From: Combretum micranthum
Lineage: Eukaryota > Streptophyta > Magnoliopsida > Myrtales > Combretaceae
Direction of reading: 5' to 3'
NCBI GenBank assembly: GCA_024138025.1
Contig: JAMXBD010001591.1
Coordinates: forward strand, 124,001-188,000
DNA: 64,000 nucleotides
The notes beneath the pieces are model-generated. The model made no database searches and had not been told where the DNA came from. It saw only the letters and a program-made list of their open reading frames with translations. This document shows, piece after piece, positions 32,260 to 43,559 of this stretch (its first letter is position 1; the number at the start of each line of letters is the position of its first letter). The position numbers and the translations under genes are program-made.

Positions 32260-32700
32260 TCTACCCAGTATGGTGTTGTAGGGAGACCAACAGTCAACAA
32301 CGAGGAAATCTATCAGATGTTCGGCGTTGTGCGGCTCTTCTCCAATCTCGAGAGGTAAAGTGATGATACATCGAGGTTTAACAAGTCGGTTGTCGAAACC
32401 GCATAACTCATGATCATATGGCCTTAATTTCAGCTTTAACCCTTCTTCATCTGCTCATATGCCTAATTGAAGAGTATTTCTACGCTACTTCCTGTGTTGA
32501 TCAGTATTCTTTTGACCCTCTACCCCGATATACGAGCAGTGGTAACTAGGGCATCCTAGTGAGGGGTTTGGATTCCCTCATAATCCTTATCAGAAAATGA
32601 AATGGTGGAGTCAATCTTCAACTTCTTTGGTTCCACATTCATTACTAATCGAGATGTACTAGGCAGTAATCCAGCTTTCATCAAGGTGATGGGCCCACCT
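32260..32700 (-). pseudogene. Tat aspartic protease, decayed
   Basis: On the minus strand the active-site region near 32510 reads LINTGSSVEILF, where relatives have D(T/G)GSS, so the catalytic Asp is Asn (one G-to-A change). The downstream FLVVDC-SPYNTILGR block near 32330-32268 is the conserved C-terminal flap of Tat proteases. Stop codons are present (for example N-stop-AYEQM near 32475). Confidence 0.65.
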
Positions 32701-32869
32701 ATGATGGTGTTGATTTTGCCATGACATTGCCGGTGGGGTTGAGGGTGTTCTGGGTAGTCTTAGATAACAAGAATCTTCTTAGGTTTGTCAATTTTTCTCT
32801 TATGGGCCCGGGGATTTAGCTTTCTGTCGTGATCTATACATATTGTTTCAGCCAACCGTCGTATGGCGT

Positions 32870-33930
32870 CCTCTATGGCACTTTGAGCTGCCAAAATTTG
32901 CTCGTATTATGCCCACGATCACGGTGATACTTGCAATATTCCTTGGAGTATTTTCATGGTAGACTTTGTCTCATTAGACATAGTGGGGGTAAGAGGCCTA
33001 GGTTTCTTATTTCAAGAAACATATCGTGCACAGGCAATTTAAGAGGGGTGAATTCACCGTACATGGTAAAGAGCCTTCACTTGTCAGCATTATTTATCCA
33101 TCTGTTTTTTTTTTTTTTTTTGCCCAATTGGAGTCACGGGGGTCTCTTGATTGGCTCCTTTTCCCGAGAGATATTGCCGGTCACTCGGGTTTGAGTTGAG
33201 TGAATTTTGGCTTCTCTCCATGCATTCCTCGTGTCTTCTTGTAGGATATAATTCTGAGCCTTCTCCCTTACTTGCTTGAGTGTAGTAAGTTGACAATTAG
33301 AGAGTGAGTAAAAAAACGAACTTTCAACAAGAACCCTTTGTTTGATGGCTTCCAACGCTACCCCTCGGTTAAGGTTCGGGATCTCCAGACATGCTTTATT
33401 AAATCTCATCAAGTAATCGTCTAAAGGTTCACCAGGTTTTTGTCGCACCATGTAGAGGTAAGAAGCATTCTTTTCTGGCAGCTTGCTTGCCATACAATGT
33501 GCAACAAAGAGGTCGGTGAGTTGGGAAAACAAGCTCACTATGTTTGGTTTGAGCTTGTTCAACCAAATCCTAGTTGCCCTTTGAAAGGTGGTAGGAAAAG
33601 CCTTATATCAGATGTCGTCTGCAAAGTTGTGTATTGCTATAGTGGATTGGAATTGGCAACGTGGTCTTCTGAATCTATTGTTCCATCGTACGATTCTAGA
33701 ATAGCGAGCCTAGCTCCTTTAGGAAGCACTTCGGACTGGATTGTGAGCGTGAAAGGCAACCTATCCGACATCACTTTCGTTGTAGGCTTACCATCAAAGC
33801 CCTCTTTAATGGTGAACAATCTCCTCATCATGTCGTGTATTTCCTCTAGTGCGCACTTCCTATTGGAACCTAATTGCGTCTCCTTCAGGATAGGAGTGGG
33901 GGCATCCCTATCGTAGTCCCGAACTAGGCA
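32870..33930 (-). pseudogene. Tat gag, decayed
   Basis: Readable pieces on the minus strand: a conserved N-terminal block (33831-33637: SDRLPFTLTI... SYDGTIDSEDHVAN), the capsid block (33562-33134: FSQLTDLFVAHCMASK and KPGEPLDDYLMRFN), and a zinc knuckle-like YCKYHRDRGHNTSKF near 32935-32890, in which the final cysteine is replaced by Phe. Stops and frameshifts separate them. Gag would have formed the particle. Confidence 0.75.
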
Positions 33931-34516
33931 AGGATTCTTTATCTTTTCACTATTGGGTTGATAATAGTCGATCGAGTAACAAGCAACAGCATGGGCTAAC
34001 TGTTATGAGGCAATGCGTGCTTGTGACTTAATATCTACTGCTTTTGCAAGGCTACATGAAGCACGAACCCCTCGGCGAAGGCTTTAAGATGGCCCAAGAT
34101 TGTGAGAACATTATCTGGTAAAGGTTCTTACCCTGGGGGAGCCTGCAACACCCTCGCGATTGCATTCGGCCGGCTCCTCCCTGCGTCTAAGCGATGATTG
34201 GACCGGGGCAACACTCCTGCATGCACTAGAGGTGCACTCTTCTATGTGTAAATCCTTCAGCCCTTTTAACTCCATTATCCTAGCTTATAGAAGGGCATTC
34301 CAGCATCAATGGCAAAGGTCAGGCCATGACACGACTTTAGAGGTTTTACCATCAATAGTGTGGGAAGTATGAGGCAAGGGAGTGGAATCACCTTGATTTC
34401 TACTTTGTAGTGGCTGGGCATTGTGAGAATGTGGCTCTATCGGCTAAGGTTTTAGGAGGCTTTTTTGGAAAAAGGTAACAGAAGAGTGTTTTGCGATGTT
34501 TAATGGATTGCTTCAC

Positions 34517-34532
34517 ACAGACGATGCTAAAA
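34517..34532 (-). other. Decayed primer binding site of the Tat element
   Basis: On the minus strand TTTTAGCATCGTCTGTGT directly follows the LTR. It differs by a few transitions from the TTTGGCGCCGTCTGTGGG form common in Tat/Athila elements. Confidence 0.6.
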
Positions 34533-35159
34533 TGTTGCAAGAGCCAAGTCTAGGCCGGTAGAGAATGCTACAAACATTAAAAGACATATTACAGGGACAT
34601 CAGGGTTGTTTGGCGTGACTACTTTGACGCTTAAGTTGGTCTGTGGGTGAGGATAAGGTGGGTGCAAACAAAATATAAATAAGTTATCTGTACTTATGTT
34701 TGTTCTCCTGTCGTATTACTATTCCTTATGTGTTCTTGTCTCCTTACAAGGAAGGCAAGGGAGTATTTATAGGGTTTTAGGATCGTATCAGGATACTTAG
34801 TACAAGGCCTTGTACTAGGTATGGAGATTGCACCCGAGTAGGAGGACCTGACGTCGTGGTGCGCTACCAAGCTGTTGATGTCCCCCCGGTCATGAGAAGT
34901 GACTAAGATATTGTGTGATGGAGGACGATGGGGAGAATGAGACCGAGCTGAATCAATGGCAAGTTGGTTGCCCCTGCGACCTGGTGACCTCGTTGTGGAG
35001 CCCCGAGGTGTGCACCCGAGGTCAGGTCCAACGTCTCCTCGTTTTCGTCACCTCTAGGATTCAAATGAACCAAGCTGCTGCTTCTATAGGTTGTTGAGAT
35101 TAAGGATTCCTGGGCCCTAAAAGACCAAGTGAGCCTTAGGCTATATTTTTCCGTCAACA
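34533..35159 (-). repeat. 5' LTR of the Tat element
   Basis: 627 bp. On the minus strand it starts TGTTGACGGAAAAATATAGC and ends CTCTTGCAACA, with TGTTG/CAACA ends. It contains a TATA box (34763-34772, CTATAAATAC) followed by a leader and the 'gaccaacttaagcgtcaaag' word near 34620, similar to conserved sequence in Tat LTRs. The adjoining right sequence is gag of element E2, into which Tat inserted. Confidence 0.75.
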
Positions 35160-38100
35160 ATTCTGATACCATAGTGGATGATGATAGTGAAGAGAAAGCA
35201 GCTATTAGTTTTCATGCATTATTAGGTCACCCTTTTCCCTAGACATTGAAGTTTTAAAGTGGAATGAACAATCAATCAGTCATGATACTTGTCGATTCAG
35301 GTAGCACGCATAACTTTGTTCAATCTAGATTAGTTAAACAATTGAGTTTAATTATATTATCAGCACCAAAGTGCTAACTGTTAATTGGGAATGGTAGTAG
35401 CTAAAGTGTAAGGGGAAATATGTCGAAGTAGAATTCTATAATTGGGAAATAAGATTTTCTAACACTTTTTACGTGTTACCTATTCATGGAGCTTGGACCG
35501 GTTACAATCAGTTATGAAAAATTGAACATGCAATTTAACAAAGGCCACGAACAAGTCAATTTGGTGGGCAATAATATGCTGGACGTCTCTCAGATTTCTT
35601 ACCATCAATTCAAACATCTCATAAATACCAATAGGGTATTATATTGTTTACAAGTTACGGCTCAAGTTGATGATTGTAACACATTGAAGAATATCTCCAA
35701 CAATACTGCTTTACAACAAATAATGCGTAGATTTTCCAAAGTGTTTGAAACACCTTCCTCATTGCTTCTAATGAGATCAATCCAATGTGGGATTCATTTG
35801 CAACAAAGCACACCATCAGTGAATGTACAACCTTATATATACCCTCATTTTAAAAAAAAATGATATAGAAAAGCAAGTGAAGGAGATGTTGCAACAGGGT
35901 GTAACTGAGTAGATTAATAGTCCTTTCTCCCCACTAGTTCTTTTGGTGAAGAAAAAAGATAGGAGCTGAAGATTTTGTGTAGGTTACCAAGCTCTCAATC
36001 AACTTACTACTAAAGATGAGTTTCCAATACCAATGATAGATAAGCTCTTAGATGAGCTGTATAAGGCTTCGAGTTTTTTCCAAGCTAGATTTGCGATTCA
36101 GTTATCACTAGATAAGGATGCATAAAGATGATGTGGAGAAAACTGCTTCGCAGACTCATGATGGTCACTATCAATTTTTGGTAATGCCACTTAGATTATG
36201 AAATGCACCAGCAACCTTTCAGGAGATTATGAACTCTATTTTTCGACCATATTTGAGGAAATTTGTCATATTATTTTTTGACGATATCCTAGTTTATAAT
36301 CAATCAATGACTGATCATTTAGAGCATATTTCCTTAGTGCTAAAGACTTCAGCATGTCACGCTTTCTATTTGAGGGAAAGTAAATGCTCATTTAGAGTGG
36401 GTACTATTGATTATTTAGGCCATATTGTTTCAAGTAAAGGAGTAGCTCCTGATCCTTCAAAGGTGATAGCAATGAAGGAATGGCATTTGCCTCAAAATGT
36501 TAAATAATTGAGGGCTTTCTTGGGATTTTCAGGATACTATAGGAGGTTTATCAAAGGCTATGCATTGATAGCCAATCCTTTAATTGATCTTTTACAAAAA
36601 GATTCTTGTACTTGCAGTAATAAGGCAACTGAAACATTTGAGAAGCTTAAGGAGGCATTGGTAAATGCTCCTATTTTAGCACTACTAGATTTTTCAAAGG
36701 AGTTTGTGGTAGAGATAGACACATTAGGGTCCGGTATAGGAACTGTTTTGCTTCAACCACAGCATCCTATTGCTTACTTTAGCAAAAAATTACCTCATTA
36801 CATGTTGAAGGCATCCACTTATGTTAGAGAGTTGTATGCCATTGTCAAGGTAGTTAAGAAATGGAGAAAATACTTGTTGGGGTCTCATTTTTTGATATGG
36901 ACAAACCATAGGAGTCTAAAGAAAACATTAAATTAGGTGATTCAGATAACAGAACAATAGAAGGTCTTGGCTAAATTGATTGAATATAGCTATTCAATTG
37001 TATCTAAAGCTAGAGTTGAGAATTAGATGGTTGATTCATTGTTTAGGCAGCATGATACAGGTGCTATGTTAGCATTTTCAATGCCTATTTATTCTATATT
37101 GGAGGAGTTAAAAGTAGAATATCTGGATTTTCCTAACCATCAGTTACCAATTCAAGGAATTGCTTCAGGGCAAATGAGCAATAGTGACTATAGTTAAAAG
37201 AATGGCTTATGGTATTATAAGTCAAGGATATTTCTCATTCCTTAATCAAAATTAATACCTCAGCTTCTATTGGAGTATCATGCTACTCCAACAACTAGGC
37301 ATTTTGGTCAGGAAAAAACTTTTAGAAAATTGACTTCTGATTTTTATTGGGTGGGTAAGCGCAAGTTAGTGAAGGATTTTGTGAGGGAGTATACTATTTG
37401 TCATCTAGTCAAGTATTCAACTCAGTCACCAACTGGTTTGTTATCACCTTTGCCAATTCTAGAATAGATTTGGGAAGACATAAATATGGGTTTTATTACT
37501 TGTCTTCCTAAATCTCATGGGTATACTATTATTTTTGTCGTTGTTGATGGGCTTACCAAATATTATCATCCAGGCCATTAGATACACATTTCACAGCTTG
37601 AAAGGTGGCTTAATTATTCTTGAATATTGTTGTAAAGTCACATGGCTTCTGGATAAAAATTGTTTTTTTATAAAGATTAAATGTTTATGGGTAAATTTTG
37701 GAAGGCACTTTTTCGTTTGAGTGGCACTAAACTCAATATGAGTAGTGCATATCATCCCTAAATAGGCAGTTAGACAAAAGTGTTGAATAGAACTATTCAA
37801 CAATATCTTAGATGCTTTGTTTTGGATAATCCAGCAATAAAGGTTCTCTATTTGCCTTGGGCTGAGTTAGCCCATAATTATTCTTATCATGGTGGTGCTC
37901 ATAATACACCATTTGAGCTAGTATATGGTCAAAAGCCACAACTTTGTATACAAGAGGAAATACTTCGATGGATGCAGTAGAGTAGCATTTGATAGATAGA
38001 GAAGTACTGCTGGCATAATTGAGAGATCATCTTAAGCATGCTCAAGATAGGATGAAGTCTCGGGTTGATAAATATAGGACGGATGTCCAATTTGAAGTTG

Positions 38101-38477
38101 GCAATTTGGTTTTTGTAAGGTTACAATCTTATAAATAGATTTCAGTTTCTAAGACATATACCCATGAGCTTTCTAAAAGATGCTATAGTCCCTTTCGAGT
38201 CATTAAGAGGATAAGGTCGACAACTTATGAGTTGGAGTTGTCTCCATCTAGTCGGATCCATAATGTTTTTCATGTGTCACAGATTAAGAAGGCCCATGGT
38301 TCTTTTATCCCATCATTGACACTAATTGAGCATGCTATAGATAATCACCCTCTATTGGTTCCTCTTTCTATTATTGGAACTAGGATTGTGACTAGAAATG
38401 GTAAAAATGTGGAACAAGTTTTGGTTTAGTGGCAGAGTTTACCACTAAAAGAGACAACGTGGGAGGATTGGTCTTTC
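35160..38477 (+). pseudogene. Old chromovirus E2 (gag end, protease, RT, RNase H, integrase)
   Basis: Relative of E1. From the left: the last part of gag, protease (VDSGSTHNF at 35291-35317), 35486-35863, RT (pieces at 35864-36228, then 36229-36507 with FFDDILVYN), RNase H (36508-36936) and integrase (37270-38430, with NYSYHGGAHNTPFELVYGQ and SRIHNVFHVSQ). Stop codons and small frameshifts break every domain, often with C-to-T-like changes (for example PY-stop for Gln). The left end was lost at the Tat insertion and the C-terminal part continues at 40965 beyond the copia fragment. Nothing here could be expressed as a whole. Confidence 0.85.
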
Positions 38478-38637
38478 TGTTGGTGTACTTTTTTTTTTGT
38501 ATCTCTTAATTTGGCCATCTTTATATATATAGATTTAGGCATATTTTGTAATATTCTTAAGCATATCATGTACTCTGTATTACTATATATGTTGTCAATA
38601 GAATACATCAAGGCTTATTGGCCTCATGCATTTTCAT
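38478..38637 (+). repeat. 5' LTR (short) of a Ty1/copia element
   Basis: Begins TGTTGGTGTAC and ends CATTTTCA directly before TGGTGTCAAAGCAAGG, a slightly changed primer site for initiator tRNA-Met (TGGTATCAGAGC type). No second copy was found, so the left end is a proposal. Confidence 0.5.
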
Positions 38638-38653
38638 GGTGTCAAAGCAAGGA
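38638..38653 (+). other. Primer binding site of the copia element
   Basis: TGGTGTCAAAGCAAGG, two transitions away from the initiator-Met type primer site. Confidence 0.55.
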
Positions 38654-38721
38654 TTTTAAGCCCTCTTCTTTCTCCTTCTCTTCTTCTACTTTTGTTTGCC
38701 TATTTTCTTTTTCTCTCTATT

Positions 38722-39245
38722 ATGTCAAATACTGATTCTTCGTCACCTTCTAATGTTACTACCCCAACAATACCGCTTCCTTCTCCATCTGGAAGTCTTC
38801 ATCCCGTATTCTCGCTATCAATATTCATCAGCATATTCTAGAAACACTTTATTATTCTAATTACCTAATTGGCATGAACTTTTTATTCTTGTCTTGAAAG
38901 GTCATTAGGTTTATGAACATGTTGATGACACTGTTACTCATCCATCTATTGGTGATCTTGGGTATGTGTAGTGGTTGCAAATTGATTACCTTGTTCTTTC
39001 TTAGATTCAATCCACCATTTCTCATGATATTTTGAGATCCATGACTACTCCTAGTAAACCTCTTTGTTTGTAGAGATGCTTGGCTAAAAATTGAAAAAAT
39101 ATTTAGAGATCACATTAAGTCCTGGATTGTGTCTCTTCGTCAATAATTTTATCATTTGGAGAAAAAGACTTTATCAATGAATGTTTTTCTTAATAATTTG
39201 AAAGAATTGTATGATTGTCGTATTGCTCTTGGAGATGATGTTTGT
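38722..39245 (+). pseudogene. Copia gag, decayed
   Basis: The frame from ATG at 38722 gives a serine/proline-rich start (MSNTDSSSPSNVTTP), and later pieces match copia gag (for example ...LGYV-like words near 38960 and a C-terminal part ending ALGDDV near 39235). Several stops and frameshifts. The rest of gag, the protease and integrase are absent. Confidence 0.6.
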
Positions 39246-40235
39246 TGAACTTGAGAGTTCAACGTGAATTTTGATGAGATAATATAAAGCACAATTAACT
39301 ATTTATTTTTTGAAAACTACACTTAATTAGTCAAATATACATATATGCATGCTTTATGCATGTTTGTGTGTGTTTTTTGCAGGTTTTAGCAGAAGCAAGA
39401 ACTTTCAAGGGAAAGCCATAGCAAGTGATTGAGGGTTGATAAAGCTAAGACCAAGGCTCGACAAGTTTAAATATACTAAAGCAATGGTCGAGGGTTGGTT
39501 GAGACCTAAGCAAGCCATGCAATCAAGACATGACAAAGCTATAGTCAACGCTCAAGCTCAACTATGCCCCAACAGTGGACGAAGGGTTGTTTGAGTCCTA
39601 AACAAGTTAAATGATTGAGGCTCGACAAGTTAAGTCTGATGCGTGACAAGCTAAAGAAGAGAATAGACTTATTGAGGGTCAAGTTTAGGGCTCGACATGC
39701 CAAAAAGTTGAGGCTCGACCAATAGAGAACAAAGGCTCGACAAAGCTAAAGAAGCAAATAGTGCTGTCGAGAATTGCATCGAGGACTCGATATATTAGAG
39801 TTTAGGGTGCAACAGTTCAAATTAAAGGTTTGGGCATGACGAAGTAAGGCACAATGAATATTTGAGGCACGACAGCTTAAAGTCAAAGGCTAATGTGGAA
39901 AGAAAAAGAGCCATTGGAGTGTATTTTTAATGTTTGGCAGGTTATAGACGTTGTGTTTAACGGATTTTTGAATTTCAAAGGCTATTTATATATAAAGTCC
40001 TGAAGATCAACAGAAGAACAACATGCCAAATTATTTTACGAACTCATTAACTATAATCAAACAAATTCCTTTTCTTTTTTCCCTTGTACATAATATTTGC
40101 AAATTATTAAGAGATTGGTTTTCACTAGGTTTTTAAGCTCAAAGAACGTGCAGATGGTTCATTAGAACAACGTACAGTTTGCATGTTACATAGGGTTTCA
40201 GTTAGAGACCTGGTATCAATTATAGTGATACCTAC
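39246..40235 (+). repeat. Insertion in the copia element: LTR-like sequence with repeated CTCGACAA words
   Basis: Begins TGTTGAACTTGAGAGTTCAACG, a style of LTR start common in plant copia elements. It holds about eight spaced copies of 'gctcgacaag'/'ctcgaca' between 39450 and 39760. No frame of note. It replaces gag end, protease and integrase of the host copia element. The right boundary is uncertain; the RT frame resumes near 40236. Confidence 0.45.
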
Positions 40236-40962
40236 AACCCTGTGGTAAAAGTTGACACTATCTGCATTGTTCTTAGCTATGCTCTTTCAAAAAAATTGGC
40301 CTATTCATCAGTTAGGTGTTAAAAATGCATTTCTCTATGGATTTCTTATTGAGACTGTTTTCATGAAGCAGTCTCTTGGTTTTGTCAGCACTACCCATCT
40401 TAATTATGTTTACAAGCTCAATCGAGCTTTATATGGTCTAAAACAGGCTCCATGTGCTAGGCATCATCAGTTTACTTCTTTAATATGTTCAAAGGGTTTT
40501 GTTAATAGCAAAGCGAATTCCTCTATGTTTGTATATTGCCAGAACTAGGATATGGTTATTCTTCTTCTCTATATGGATGATATTGTCCTCACGGCTTCCT
40601 CTACATTTTTGTTGCCATCCATCATTACTGCTCTATGAAAATAATTTGCTTTCTCGGATCTGGGTGACTTGTATTATTTTCCAAGGCATTTCTGTTACTC
40701 ATTCTTCTTCCAGCTTATTTCTTTCTTAGTATAAATATGCTCAAACGTTTCTTGATTGTTGCAATATATCTACAACAAACTCTATTTCTACTCATGTTGA
40801 TTCCAAGTGTAAGTTATCACTCATGGATAGTGATCCTTTATCTAATGCCATGGAATATCGCAGCATTGTTGGTGCCATCCAATATTTAATTTTCACACTT
40901 CTTGACCTGGCCTTTGTTGTTCAGCAAGTTTGTTGATTTATGCATGCTCTTCAAACATATAT
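40236..40962 (+). pseudogene. Copia reverse transcriptase and RNase H start, decayed
   Basis: The frame 40252-40548 carries KNWPIHQLGVKNAFLYG and YVYKLNRALYGLKQAP, the conserved centre of copia RT; the catalytic YMDD is readable near 40570 in another frame. Near 40860 EYRSIVGAIQYL shows the C-terminal connection. The sequence stops within the RNase H region and E2 sequence follows at once, so the 3' part and 3' LTR of this copia element are missing. Confidence 0.75.
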
Positions 40963-40964
40963 AT

Positions 40965-41023
40965 TCACATTATGACCTTGAGAACAAGGTCCTTTTTCTT
41001 ACGGGAAGGAAAAATGTTACACA
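40965..41023 (+). pseudogene. End of E2 pol (chromodomain tail)
   Basis: Codons for a YDLENKVLF block match the HLEDKVLF block near the end of E1 pol (11850). It is the piece separated from 38477 by the copia insertion. Confidence 0.6.
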
Positions 41024-41480
41024 TGATGAAGATAACACAAGTAGAAGACAAAAGCCAGCTTGACATAGAGATTATATTGTAAAGTAGTTAAAAAGTAGCT
41101 AGATCAATAGTTTTAACTACTAGTAGTTGATAGTGGTAACAGAGTCATGATAATCATATACATGTAAAGTAAAGAATAAGAAAAAAACATATAAATATAA
41201 GAAAAGCGGAAAACATAAAGAACACCCTTGAATCAAAAAACTGAGAATCCGAAACTTGGTACCCTTAAGATCCATCTTATTAGTTTTGTTTCTACTTGAA
41301 ACAACGGGAGAACACAATAATGTGAGAGTATGTTGAGAAACCCTAAGTTCAATTCAAAGAAGGGCTGAAAGGAACTTAGCTAAGAGTGTGTAGCGGAAGA
41401 AAAGAAAGAGTGAGTAAGTGTATTATGTTCAGGGCTAGGGTATTAAATTAAGTGCGTCGAAACGTAATAGTGGGACAACA
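41024..41480 (+). repeat. 3' LTR-like region of E2
   Basis: Starts TGATGAAGATAACACAAG, comparable to TGATACGACCC... in E1, and the open frame again continues into it. It shows purine-rich blocks like those in the E1 LTR ('aagagtgtgtagcgg', 'agaaaagaaagagtgagt'). The exact end is unclear. Confidence 0.4.
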
Positions 41481-41751
41481 AAAAACTCAAGACACAAAGA
41501 AGTCCCACAAAGAAAAAAAGAAAAAAAAAGGAATATTATAAGATACAAGATTTCTCGTTGATTGGAAGTCTATTTAAATCAATCAGACTTACTTTGTAAT
41601 TAATGATATATTCAATTGATACAATGAAATAACTAGGAACAAAATTGAAATTCTTAAGAATTGAATAGGAAAATAATTGCTATTACTTTATTCAATTGGT
41701 TGCATTTAAAATGATAATAACTCATGTGGTAAGTTTATTTATACTTCTCAT

Positions 41752-41775
41752 ACACACACACACACACACACACAC
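41752..41775. repeat. (AC)n microsatellite
   Basis: Twelve AC dinucleotides. Confidence 0.9.
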
Positions 41776-41969
41776 ATTTATATACCTTGAGTCAAGTCGT
41801 GGCTTAAGTAAATTGGGTGTGAATAATAAAATGCGTAAATTCGCATGCAAAGATCAAGGAATAATTATTCTTTTCTAATTATTAAGGAAAGTTGTGATGT
41901 CTTATTTGATAATAATAGAATTTGGTATAATACATATTGTATAAATCAAATGAAATAACAAAACTGTAA

Positions 41970-42755
41970 TGGCATGTTTGGTATCCGGGAATGGACCGAA
42001 ATAGAATCGCAATTTCGGCTTCCATTCCCTTTCGTATGTTTGGAAGCGTCATGAGAAGGCGGAATCGCGATTCTCTGAAATCGACGATTTTGGCTTTAAG
42101 GTGGAATTCGATTCCGCCTTTGAGAAGGCGGAATTGTGATTCCATTCCCCTTCCATTAAGCATTTGTATTTAAATTATATTTTTATCCTATATAAATTTA
42201 TTATGTTATTTTTTGTAGCGGGTATTTTTGGTAGATTCTAATGTAAACTAATTCATATTCATTTCATTCTGTGTTCGTATCCAAATAAAGGAATGGATTT
42301 GTCATTCCCTTGTTGATTCCATTCCATTCCATTCTTTCGATTCCAATCCATTCCATTCCATTCCAGACGATTCTCGTATACCAAACATGACATGAAAGGA
42401 ATGGAATGGAATGGAATAAGAGGTGGAATGATAAATCCATTCCTTTATTTGGATACATCTTGAAATAAAATGGAAGGAAATTGACATGTTATTTGTCAAA
42501 AATATCCTTAATAATTAATGTAAATAATAAATATGTAAGAGGATAAAAAGGTGATTTAATAATAATTATTTATAAGGAAGGAATGGAATCATGATTCCAC
42601 CTTCTAAGGGCAGAATCGAATTCTCCCTCAAAGCCGATATTGTCAATTTTCAGGAATCGTGATTCTGGCTTTTGAAAACACAATCAAACGTAGAAATGAG
42701 AATGGAACTCAAAATCACGATTTCTTTGGGTTTATTCTGCATACCAAACATAACA
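41970..42755. mobile_element. PIF/Harbinger-like palindromic element
   Basis: Ends TGGCATGTTTGGTAT and ATACCAAACATAACA, flanked by the 3-bp duplication TAA (41967-41969; 42756-42758), the size used by PIF/Harbinger transposases. The two halves are roughly inverted copies of each other and contain runs of 'attccattcc'/'ggaatggaat' (42325-42365, 42397-42420). An extra 'ataccaaacatga' at 42379 suggests a second copy nested or fused in the middle. No ORF is credible: the minus-strand frames are products of the repeat. Confidence 0.65.
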
Positions 42756-42896
42756 TAAGGAGAATAACTATTTTATTCTATAAAAGGTAGTTATATTTTC
42801 ACTTATAGTAGACCCTAATATATACTAAATTGTAAAAAGAAAAAAAAACAGTAATTATTATTATTTATATCTATATTTATATAAGTTATAAATTAA

Positions 42897-42919
42897 TATA
42901 TATATATATATATATATAT
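42897..42919. repeat. (TA)n microsatellite
   Basis: AT-rich run without coding signal. Confidence 0.85.
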
Positions 42920-43559
42920 CTCTTAAGTCATACCGAAAATGAACCTTTTCAATGCAGTTTGGTATTGTGAACCCAGGGATATTTTTATTTCACTCAGAAA
43001 AGCATCATAAACCATTAGGCGTTTATCCAGGGATTCTAGGCATATATCATGTTATTCTTTAATTGTTTTATAATTGCTAAATTTGTTTATCTGGGAATTC
43101 TTGGCATATATCATGTTATTCCTTAATTATTTCCAAGCATGAGATTGTAGGAATTGCTTTTATTCATGTAACAAATAATCATGAGAATGAAGCGGAATAT
43201 AAAATAATGTGAACTTTATGTCATGGCTTGATAGGAGACTGGGATTTCATTGATAAAATGAAAAAATTTGCATGACAAGACCAAAAGGATGATTCTGTAG
43301 AATAATCATACTCTAAAATCAAGCATGTTATAAGAGGTAATCGCATTTCAGTTTTATAATTAAAAGTCCAAAATCACATATAAATAATATATATATACAT
43401 ATAAATATAACCAGACAGGATATTTTTAAATAGAAAAACTAATCTATATATATGTATGTATGTATATACATTGTTGAAAGGGCTTAAAGATAAAAAATAT
43501 ATATAATAAATGACACATGGCAGTTTGTTGAATAAAGCGAATTATTAAATTAGAATTGA

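Larger units (their letters stand above)
24780..35159 (-). mobile_element. Tat-lineage Ty3/gypsy element with an antisense ORF
   Basis: Read on the minus strand the order is 5' LTR (34533-35159), primer site, gag, protease, a remnant of reverse transcriptase, RNase H, integrase (ending about 29570), a spacer, and then an ORF region on the opposite strand (24993 to about 28060). An antisense ORF between pol and the 3' LTR is known from the Tat lineage (Grande/Retand group). Of the 3' LTR only a few bases matching the LTR start can be guessed at 24783-24791 (CTGTCAATA against CCGTCAACA). The copy is old, with stops and frameshifts in every domain. Confidence 0.8.

Noticed and set aside
29940..33920. 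Several plus-strand open frames of 60-160 codons
   Set aside because: They are antisense shadows of the minus-strand Tat gag, protease and integrase, whose motifs are clear on the other strand.
42264..42499. Minus-strand frames rich in MEWNG-like repeats
   Set aside because: They are translations of GGAAT runs in the PIF/Harbinger-like element.
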